Of a DNA stretch of 22,298 nucleotides, positions 1 to 5,987 are shown piece by piece (the stretch's first letter is position 1; the number at the start of each line of letters is the position of its first letter). This stretch comes from a virus: positions 1-22,298 of IMG/VR virus record IMGVR_UViG_3300025128_000384; one strand, given 5' to 3'. The position numbers and the translations under genes were made by a program. The notes beneath the pieces were generated by a model. That model was given only the letters and a program-made list of their open reading frames with translations. It was not told where the DNA came from and did no database searches.

Positions 1-1316
1 ATGCGGGGTATGCCGTTAAACTTCTCGCCCCGTCGTAAAAGAGAGGTGATATATGCCCGGTCTGTCTCTGGCAGTTTATCCATTGCGTCAGACCAGATCA
101 TTTCTTTTGTGGCCAGAAGGCCGTGATCCGCGGACAACGTGTCGAAGGTAACCATGTCCTGATCGTCTACTGCGGGCAGTTTTTTAAAGCCCCGTTGGAC
201 GCGATTACCGACGGACATAAAGTTGTAAATCTTTCGCACCACTTCGCCCGACACTTCTTTTCCTTTACGCAGTTGCTCCCAACCGTTTACTGCGTCTGAT
301 ATTTTCTCACTAATGGACCGTTGGCCGCGGTAGTTAAACAGGTAACCGCCCGACTTTAGGTCGTAAGCCACGGGTATTAGTTGGTAGGCGGCTTGGGAAA
401 GTATAAGCCAAGAGCCGTCGCTCATGTCGAGAGAGTTGACAGAGTTAATTCTTGTAATGTTACCGGGCTCGTTCTTGGGCTCGTATTTCTTTGGAAAGCG
501 TCGTTTAATCCTTTTCACCACCTTACCCGCCAGTTGATGCACTCTTTCGGGCACACGGTAGGACTGCGAAAGGGTTTCTGACCCACCGGGTAGATTAATA
601 AACTGGTCAACGTCGGCTCCCGCCCAGCGATAAATAGCTTGGTCATCATCTCCCGCGGCATACATACGATCAGAGTGTTTATCTAATATATGAGCTATGT
701 CCCACTGTAGCGGACTTAAATCCTGTGCTTCGTCTAAGAAACACAGGTCAAACTGTGGACAATATTTGTCTGACTCTTTTACAAACTCAGCAAGCATGTC
801 GGTAAAATCGTACAGACCCAAGGTTTCTTTGTATAACTTTAGGCAACTATCAACATATTGGATGGTGTTCCAATCCGGTTCGATACTACTGTGGTTGTAC
901 TGTTCGCGAAGACTAACCTTACGCAACCGGGCCAAGTTAATTAATCCTAAAATAGGATCACTGCTTGCCACAACACTAGAAACGTCATCATCAAAGTTTG
1001 CATTCTTAGCCGCGCCCAACGGAATGTTTATGCTGGTGCTAAGTTCCCGGTAGTTTGCTTCTTGCATGACTTGCTCTGGGCGTATGTCAGTCATTGTAAG
1101 GGCCAGAGAATGCAAGGTCCGAAAATACACTAGGTCTTTCTTCGGATCAAGGTTGAAGCGCACAGAGGCCCTCTCCTGCGCTTCTGTGGCTGCTTTGCGG
1201 GTAAAGGCTAGAAAAGCAATGCGGTGAGGGTGAACACCCTTCTCAAAAGCGTCATCAACCATGTTCAACAAAGTAGTTGTTTTTCCCGTGCCGGGCGGTC
1301 CAAAAATCCTAAACAT
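1..1316 (-). CDS. UvrD-like superfamily 1 DNA helicase, C-terminus cut by window edge
   Basis: 438 codons are visible; the gene runs off the window at base 1. Walker A GPPGTGKT lies at residues 6-13, motif Ia resembles FLAFTRKAA, Walker B is DEAQD (195-199), motif III is AGDDDQAIYRWAG (about 221-233), and a motif IV-like SQSYRVPESV follows. This order is that of UvrD/Rep-type ATP-driven DNA-unwinding enzymes of SF1A. Motifs V and VI would lie beyond the edge. ATG 1316 is the first usable start after in-frame TGA codons and gives almost no N-terminal extension before Walker A, so the protein is compact. Only one base separates it from the upstream 48-aa ORF and no good Shine-Dalgarno is seen, so translation is probably coupled. 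It is last of the visible replication genes. The family call is firm; its role (replication fork, recombination or repair) is inferred. Confidence 0.93.
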   Translation of the reverse strand, partial: MFRIFGPPGTGKTTTLLNMVDDAFEKGVHPHRIAFLAFTRKAATEAQERASVRFNLDPKKDLVYFRTLHSLALTMTDIRPEQVMQEANYRELSTSINIPLGAAKNANFDDDVSSVVASSDPILGLINLARLRKVSLREQYNHSSIEPDWNTIQYVDSCLKLYKETLGLYDFTDMLAEFVKESDKYCPQFDLCFLDEAQDLSPLQWDIAHILDKHSDRMYAAGDDDQAIYRWAGADVDQFINLPGGSETLSQSYRVPERVHQLAGKVVKRIKRRFPKKYEPKNEPGNITRINSVNSLDMSDGSWLILSQAAYQLIPVAYDLKSGGYLFNYRGQRSISEKISDAVNGWEQLRKGKEVSGEVVRKIYNFMSVGNRVQRGFKKLPAVDDQDMVTFDTLSADHGLLATKEMIWSDAMDKLPETDRAYITSLLRRGEKFNGIPR

Positions 1317-1317
1317 A

Positions 1318-1464
1318 CTAAGACTTTGCTTTTTTGTATATTTGTTGGACTCGCTGTTTAGATATTCTAAACCACTTAGCGACCGCGGTCATTGTCATAC
1401 GCTCATCGTCAATCAAACGAATAATCTCAGCGTTTCGCACGGCCTTGGTGTCATCCGGACTCAT
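1318..1464 (-). CDS. 48-aa helix-turn-helix protein resembling sigma factor region 4
   Basis: This small ORF fills the gap between the primase and the UvrD-like helicase. Its ATG (1462-1464) overlaps the primase stop as TAATG, and its TAG ends one base before the helicase ATG. A perfect AGGAGG (complement of 1475-1480) lies 10 bases upstream. The C-terminal half reads TMTAVAKWFRISKQRVQQIY, with S35, R38, V39, Q41, I42 and A46 spaced like the recognition helix of sigma-70 region 4.2 (SxxRVxQIxxxA). A helix-turn-helix DNA-binding role is inferred from this; the rest of a sigma factor is absent. It could be a small transcription regulator or just a short HTH adaptor. The exact fit between neighbours, the Shine-Dalgarno and the motif make it a credible gene. 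Confidence 0.78.
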   Translation of the reverse strand: MSPDDTKAVRNAEIIRLIDDERMTMTAVAKWFRISKQRVQQIYKKAKS

Positions 1465-3002
1465 TAAAACGGGGCCTCCTGTTGTGAACCAAACTTCGGC
1501 GGTTCAATTTCTATGTCTACATTATCAAAAGACGGTATCTGCCATACCCGTACAGACCTTCCTTTAATCTTCAACGTTGTGCTTTGACCGTTAATATCGC
1601 GCAGTCTTTGTGCCATCTTATGTGCTTTATATTCAAAAAACTTATTCTTTTTAAGAAAGTTTTCAAAGTCTTTAAGACGAAAATATGTCTTTCCTTGTTC
1701 CTCATCAGTCCAAGGTCGGCGGAGCAAGATTTCTTCTTTGTCTTGCGCTTGTTGTAGGTGCCGACAGAACTCTTCAAGGTAGTCATAAAACTGTCCGCTA
1801 ATGCTGGCGTCTTGTGCCACTTCTATAATTGCGCTCTCGTTGTCGCGCATTTCGTTCATCAACGAACTGATCCGGCCTTCCCACTGGTTCTTAGCTACAG
1901 AGCGTGGCATAAAGTTAAGCTGCTCCATGCAAGACTTTTGAAACAAAGGTTGAGACATTAGAGCTTCAGTGTCCAACTCAAGAGGCTCCCCGTTAACGTC
2001 CATAAACCAAACGGGCGGGGTAGAGTTGTACTTACGCAGGTTTGCAATTGTAGCCCCTGCTACAGCCGCTCCTATGCCAAACTTACGGGTTCGGCAAAGT
2101 TCTTTGTTGCAGTGTGAGCTTATCGGAGCGTCAGAACATTTGTAGGCGTAGTCTTTCCGCTGTACTTGCTTGGCGACTATGTTGACCTCTGGCAGTGGTA
2201 GTGGCGGAGCAAGGTACTCCATGTTGTAACGTAATATTTCAGATTCCCAACTATCTGGATAGGCTTTTCGTAGATAAACCCCGATGTTGAATAACCCATT
2301 ATTTCTACCCCCTTCGCTAATCTTTGCTTTACAAAGTATCTGAAGACAGGGCGGAGCGTCCTTCATAAGGTCAGCTTCACCGCCGCCTACTACTTGTAGC
2401 TTAACGATTTCTTCTGGGGTTTGAACATATCTTTCGTATAGTTCTACAAACTCTTCTAACGTGGCAGAGGTGCCGTCATCCAAAAATGCGTACCTCAAGC
2501 CGTTTTCATGGTCGTAGTATGGCAGATTGAGAAAGTTACCTACATCTCCACGATCTAGGTGTAGTTTGATCTGCTTTGGAAATATCTCGCTTTCGCCATA
2601 GCCCAGCGCGGCAGACATATTTTGTAAAGACTTCTGCATGTCTTTTGCTTCGATCCAATCTTTGGAAAACAAAAAACAATGCGCTCCGCCAGACTTCGAC
2701 CGACAGACAACTAAAGGTAATTTTAGCCGACGTATCTTTTCTATTAATAACTTGTGATCTAACGGGTACTGGTCAATGTCGATACATCCCCAGATGCACT
2801 GGTTGTCCTCATTAATTGGTATAATACCCAGACCTGTGCCGCCGCCTTTTAAATGACTTTCCCAAAGCTTCGTGGTTCGCGGGGACTTGAGGACGCCCGC
2901 CTTTCCTTTAGCCTTACCGTTAGACCCGGTGGACTCAATCTTGAAATAACCATAAGCTTCTTTGAGACCATCGAAGATGGTCATAAACTTTTTTATTGAC
3001 AT
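1464..3002 (-). CDS. Archaeo-eukaryotic-type DNA primase (AEP superfamily; possible primase-polymerase)
   Basis: 512 aa. The N-terminal catalytic domain (about 5-190) holds the AEP metal-binding pair CIDID (D75, D77), the nucleotide-binding SKSGGAHCF (H108) and the downstream FPKQ and GNFLNLPYY segments, a layout close to the primase domain first described in TOTE conflict systems and common in phages. A cysteine/histidine cluster (C289, H297, C298, C303) in YKCSDAPISSHCNKELCRTR probably binds zinc. Residues about 428-490 (RRPWTDEEQGKTYFRLKDF... to VRVWQIP) look like a small winged-helix domain. No helicase is fused, so unwinding would come from the neighbouring helicases. The likely role is making primers for phage DNA replication, with possible polymerase activity. 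The C-terminus EAPF echoes the tip of the SSB-like neighbour. The start at 3002 has a GGGGG-containing ribosome site in front. Confidence 0.88.
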   Translation of the reverse strand: MSIKKFMTIFDGLKEAYGYFKIESTGSNGKAKGKAGVLKSPRTTKLWESHLKGGGTGLGIIPINEDNQCIWGCIDIDQYPLDHKLLIEKIRRLKLPLVVCRSKSGGAHCFLFSKDWIEAKDMQKSLQNMSAALGYGESEIFPKQIKLHLDRGDVGNFLNLPYYDHENGLRYAFLDDGTSATLEEFVELYERYVQTPEEIVKLQVVGGGEADLMKDAPPCLQILCKAKISEGGRNNGLFNIGVYLRKAYPDSWESEILRYNMEYLAPPLPLPEVNIVAKQVQRKDYAYKCSDAPISSHCNKELCRTRKFGIGAAVAGATIANLRKYNSTPPVWFMDVNGEPLELDTEALMSQPLFQKSCMEQLNFMPRSVAKNQWEGRISSLMNEMRDNESAIIEVAQDASISGQFYDYLEEFCRHLQQAQDKEEILLRRPWTDEEQGKTYFRLKDFENFLKKNKFFEYKAHKMAQRLRDINGQSTTLKIKGRSVRVWQIPSFDNVDIEIEPPKFGSQQEAPF

Positions 3003-3025
3003 GAATGCCCCCTACGGAAAAAGGA

Positions 3026-3049
3026 GTGGCGGAGCCTAAACCCCGCCAC
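3026..3049 (-). promoter_or_regulatory. Intergenic hairpin between SSB-like and primase genes (attenuator or processing site?)
   Basis: In the only sizeable gap of the replication operon, GTGGCGG pairs perfectly with CCGCCAC (7 bp, GC-rich, 10-base loop). On the minus-strand transcript it falls just after the SSB-like stop and is followed by CCTTTTTCC, a short U-run broken by C residues. It could be a weak intrinsic terminator or attenuator lowering primase expression relative to the SSB, or an mRNA-processing/stability hairpin. The U-tract is too short to call it a terminator with confidence. Confidence 0.45.
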
Positions 3050-3058
3050 ATTGACGAC

Positions 3059-3853
3059 TTAAAACGGTATTTCGTCTTTCTCGACAGAATTATTTTTCAC
3101 GTCATCTTCCGTATGCTTGACCACAACGTCACCCGCAGAAATACTTTCTGCAAATGCTTTGCCACGGTTATAGGTCCCTGCGTCTGTCACAGGACCTTCA
3201 ACTGACATTTCCCAACCGTGCCAGTCTCCTTTAGAGTTACCTTCTGAAATAGTTTTCATATGATAAATGTGAGACCAACGGGGCGGAGTAAAAGGACCGT
3301 TAGTACCTTGAACAGAACGAGACATCATCATGCTATTCCATTTACGCGACTTTTTAAGCTGCGTGGACTTCATTGCAATAAGAGCCGTTTCAACTGCACC
3401 GTCATCATTAACTAACAAAACAAAGTGCTGGTGTGTTTCTTCAAGGTATTCACCTGAACCGTCAGTAAGGTAATCTTTATTATCACCATATTTATCACTA
3501 TCGCGCTCAGTGTTTGGAAGCGTGTCTCCGGGTTCATATATATTTGTTGGACCCCCGCTCCCTTCTCCTCGTTTAGCCCATTGGATAAACCTACGCTGGT
3601 AAGCACAAGGTATAACCTTCACACCTTCTTTACCTTTGTAAGCAACACCCGTGACGGTGTTGTAAATGTCTCCTTTACGAGCCGTCTCATGTTCGTCTAA
3701 CTCAGGTGCGTTACCTGAAAGAACTTTAAGAAATGGAAGAGCTAAATCTTCTTGCCCCAAATTCTCCATGCCCTTATTAGCGTCTGCTTCAAACATAGAA
3801 ATATCGAAAGTTGCCACCTCAGTTTTGGCGGTCTTAGCTACTGCTTTATTCAT
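3059..3853 (-). CDS. Probable single-stranded DNA-binding protein with SSB-like acidic C-terminal tip
   Basis: 264 aa. The body is not one I can place in a named family from motifs, but the last residues run through an acidic, Asn-rich linker to EKDEIPF, close to the bacterial SSB tip DDDIPF that recruits replication proteins. Its place directly upstream of the primase in a replication operon supports an ssDNA-binding role; T7 gp2.5 and many phage SSBs likewise carry acidic tails. The start at 3853 has GAGGGG eight bases upstream and lies one base after the stop of the previous gene, so the two are tightly coupled. The middle is rich in aromatic and charged residues (for example RRFIQWAKRGEG and KKSRKWNSMMMS), plausible for nucleic-acid contact. 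The function is inferred from tail and context. An exonuclease-associated recombination protein is an alternative. Confidence 0.72.
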   Translation of the reverse strand: MNKAVAKTAKTEVATFDISMFEADANKGMENLGQEDLALPFLKVLSGNAPELDEHETARKGDIYNTVTGVAYKGKEGVKVIPCAYQRRFIQWAKRGEGSGGPTNIYEPGDTLPNTERDSDKYGDNKDYLTDGSGEYLEETHQHFVLLVNDDGAVETALIAMKSTQLKKSRKWNSMMMSRSVQGTNGPFTPPRWSHIYHMKTISEGNSKGDWHGWEMSVEGPVTDAGTYNRGKAFAESISAGDVVVKHTEDDVKNNSVEKDEIPF

Positions 3854-3854
3854 A

Positions 3855-4436
3855 TTATTTACCCCTCTTGATAACAGCGCGTTGACCTACATACGCGCCA
3901 AATAGTTCCATTGGAAAATCGTCACCTTCTTCGACGCGCTCTTTTACAAAAGCCCGAAGTGTTTGAGGGTGAACTGCTGTTTTTTGTTCAGGAACGTATC
4001 CCTGCTGTTGAGCAAAAGCCGCAAAAGCGTTTGCTTGATCGTCCTCGCCACGCCCAAACTGGCACTCGACAGTGTTCTTAATAATGTCATCGTAACCGTT
4101 ATCACGTAACCATTCGTATGCTTGAGGGCGATTGTCTACAAGGATCGAAGCCCCGTAGGTTGCTTTGACCTCAACGGTGGAACCGTCATCTAGGGCAAAA
4201 GAAGAAATGCCAATCTCTGCAAGCATAGAAGGCATATCGTCGTCAGTAAGTTTTTGAAGCTTTTTCTTAGCAGCCTTGAGGTCTGTTTCAAGGTCTTTAA
4301 TATAAAGTTCTTCGTCTCGGATTTGTCGGGCCAAGGAAGCTACCGAAGTAAGCCCTTCTTGATCCACTTTATCGACAGAGGAGGATAAGGTTTTTTCAAA
4401 GTCCTGTTCCATCATTTTTAGTATGTTGTCGCTCAT
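3855..4436 (-). CDS. Conserved-looking phage replication-operon protein with coiled coil
   Basis: 193 aa, first gene of the minus-strand replication operon. Residues about 33-67 (ARQIRDEELYIKDLETDLKAAKKKLQKL) form a charged coiled coil. It is followed by a compact domain with DDGSTVEVKATYGA, an AYEWLRDNGYDDIIKN segment and CQFGRGEDD. Similar small proteins sit next to SSB and primase genes in podoviruses, and some annotations call them gp5.5-like after the T7 protein that counters host H-NS; I cannot confirm that function here. ATG 4436 is preceded by GAAGGAG at seven bases, a strong ribosome site, and by the leftward promoter at 4488-4515. It would therefore be among the first products from that promoter. 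Coding status is firm, function unknown. Confidence 0.85.
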   Translation of the reverse strand: MSDNILKMMEQDFEKTLSSSVDKVDQEGLTSVASLARQIRDEELYIKDLETDLKAAKKKLQKLTDDDMPSMLAEIGISSFALDDGSTVEVKATYGASILVDNRPQAYEWLRDNGYDDIIKNTVECQFGRGEDDQANAFAAFAQQQGYVPEQKTAVHPQTLRAFVKERVEEGDDFPMELFGAYVGQRAVIKRGK

Positions 4437-4474
4437 CGCGTTTCTCCTTCGTAGTTAAAGGCACCTTTCGGGCC

Positions 4475-4502
4475 TTGACAAATACGGATAATATCTTATA
4501 CT
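4475..4502 (+). promoter_or_regulatory. Rightward sigma-70-like promoter for the SNF2 helicase
   Basis: TTGACA (4475-4480) is a perfect -35 box. A 16-base spacer separates it from TATACT (4497-4502), which matches the -10 consensus at five of six positions. Transcription would start near 4509, about 30 bases before the helicase ATG, with AGGGG (4528-4532) as ribosome site six bases before it. No activity data; the call rests on consensus match and position. Confidence 0.75.
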
Positions 4503-4515
4503 CAGCCCAAGTCAA
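4488..4515 (-). promoter_or_regulatory. Leftward sigma-70-like promoter for the replication operon
   Basis: On the minus strand TTGACT (4515-4510) is followed after 16 bases by TATTAT (4493-4488). Transcription would begin near 4481 and lead into the 193-aa gene, whose GAAGGAG ribosome site is at 4444-4450. The -10 box lies inside the spacer of the rightward promoter, so RNA polymerase should not be able to occupy both at once. Confidence 0.72.
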
Positions 4516-4538
4516 GAAGTTTTTTTTAGGGGCAACAA

Positions 4539-5987
4539 ATGCGCGACTTTAAGTTTAAGACAGAACCATATGACCATCAGAGACAAGCCTTAGAAGAGTC
4601 GTGGGCCGCGGAATATTACGCGCTGTTTATGGAAATGGGAACAGGTAAAACTAAGGTGGCTCTTGATACGTTAGCCTGTCTTTTTGAGTCTGGCAAGATC
4701 AACAGTGCCTTGGTTATTGCACCGAAAGGCGTGTACGATAACTGGGTAAAAAACGAGATTCCTGCACATTTACCAGACCGTATTTCTTGTAAAGTTATAC
4801 GTTGGACACCCACCAAGGGGATCAAGAAAGAAAAAGAATTAAAAGATTTTATTGTAGAGAAATACAATGGACTTAAAATATTTGTGATGAACGTCGAAGC
4901 GTTTTCCACGCCCCGCGGTACGGATGCGGCAGAAGCGTTTTTATTTCAAAACCCGGAAAACATGGTTATTGTTGACGAAAGCACAACCATTAAAAACCGC
5001 AAAGCCTCGCGGACCAAGAACATTACACGCTTGCAACGACTGTCCAAGTATCGCCGTATCTTAACAGGATCACCTATTACAAAGAGCCCTATGGATTTGT
5101 TTAGCCAGTGCGACTTTCTAAAAGACAAGGCGCTGGGCTTTAACAGCTATTTTGCGTTTCAAGCGCGGTATGCAAATGTCCAACAAAAAACGATGGGGCA
5201 CCGTAGTTTCCAACAGATTGTAGGATACCGCAGGCTCGACGAATTGTCAGATAAACTTGATACTTTTAGCAACAGAATATTAAAAGAAGACTGCTTAGAC
5301 TTGCCCGAAAAAGTTTATGTACGTCGTGAAGTAGAGCTTACTTCAGAACAATTAAAGGTTTACACTCAGATGAAAAAGCTGGCTTTGGCCAAGCTAGAAA
5401 GTGGAGACTTAGCTACTACTGCAAGTGTTTTGACGCAAGTTATGCGTCTACATCAAATATGCTGCGGATTTTTGCAGCCAGATGAGGGAGAGATACAACC
5501 TTTAGCAAACAATCGCTTGAAGGAACTGCTCTCTGTGTCTGAAGAAGTTCAAGGTAAAGCAATCATTTGGGCGTCGTGGACTTATGACATTCAACAGATA
5601 GCTGATGCCTTGCGCGACCGTTTCGGGCCCGATTCGGTCGCAACTTATTACGGCGGTACACCACAAGATGAAAGACAAGAAACGGTTAATCGCTTCCAAG
5701 ACAAAGACAGTTCGTTACGGTTTTTTGTAGGGCAACCACGCACGGGTGGGTATGGCATTACTTTGACTGCCGCCAATACTGTAATTTATTTTTCTAACAG
5801 TTACGATCTGGAGATACGACTACAGTCAGAAGATCGTGCCCACCGCATTGGTCAGACTAACAAGGTCACCTATATTGATTTAGTTTCGTCAGGCACCATT
5901 GACGAAAAGATACTCAAAGCTCTGCGCCAGAAGATTGATATAGCTGGGCAAGTGTTGGGAGAAGACGCTAAAGATTGGTTACTCTAA
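4539..5987 (+). CDS. SNF2-family superfamily 2 helicase/ATPase
   Basis: 482 aa, the only plus-strand gene here. A Q-motif-like YDHQRQAL (11-18) precedes Walker A MGTGKT (33-38). Walker B is DEST (146-149), motif III LTGSPI (175-180), motif V-like GGYGITLTAANTVIYF (403-418), and motif VI SEDRAHRIGQT (430-440, with R433 and R436). The RxHRIGQ signature is diagnostic of SNF2-type ATP-dependent DNA translocases. It is short and lacks accessory domains, as in phage versions. It probably supplies duplex unwinding or remodelling at origins or forks alongside the AEP primase; this is inferred. It has its own promoter, interlocked with that of the replication operon. Its TAA overlaps the convergent 547-aa gene by 9 bases, with no room for a terminator between them. 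Confidence 0.93.
   Translation: MRDFKFKTEPYDHQRQALEESWAAEYYALFMEMGTGKTKVALDTLACLFESGKINSALVIAPKGVYDNWVKNEIPAHLPDRISCKVIRWTPTKGIKKEKELKDFIVEKYNGLKIFVMNVEAFSTPRGTDAAEAFLFQNPENMVIVDESTTIKNRKASRTKNITRLQRLSKYRRILTGSPITKSPMDLFSQCDFLKDKALGFNSYFAFQARYANVQQKTMGHRSFQQIVGYRRLDELSDKLDTFSNRILKEDCLDLPEKVYVRREVELTSEQLKVYTQMKKLALAKLESGDLATTASVLTQVMRLHQICCGFLQPDEGEIQPLANNRLKELLSVSEEVQGKAIIWASWTYDIQQIADALRDRFGPDSVATYYGGTPQDERQETVNRFQDKDSSLRFFVGQPRTGGYGITLTAANTVIYFSNSYDLEIRLQSEDRAHRIGQTNKVTYIDLVSSGTIDEKILKALRQKIDIAGQVLGEDAKDWLL

Larger units (their letters stand above)
4474..4516. repeat. Inverted repeat framing the divergent promoters (CTTGAC...GTCAAG)
   Basis: Six-base arms CTTGAC (4474-4479) and GTCAAG (4511-4516) are exact inverses centred on 4495. 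Each arm holds most of the -35 box of one of the two opposing promoters, and the two -10 boxes (4488-4493 and 4497-4502) are symmetric about the same centre. Confidence 0.8.

Noticed and set aside
697-1053. Plus-strand 118-codon open frame
   Set aside because: Antisense to the UvrD-like helicase motifs; no ribosome site or family pattern.
1571-1786. Minus-strand 71-codon frame within the primase gene, Lys-rich
   Set aside because: Overlaps the primase C-terminal domain in another frame; no ribosome site or known fold. A programmed frameshift was considered but no slippery heptamer with a following stem was recognised.
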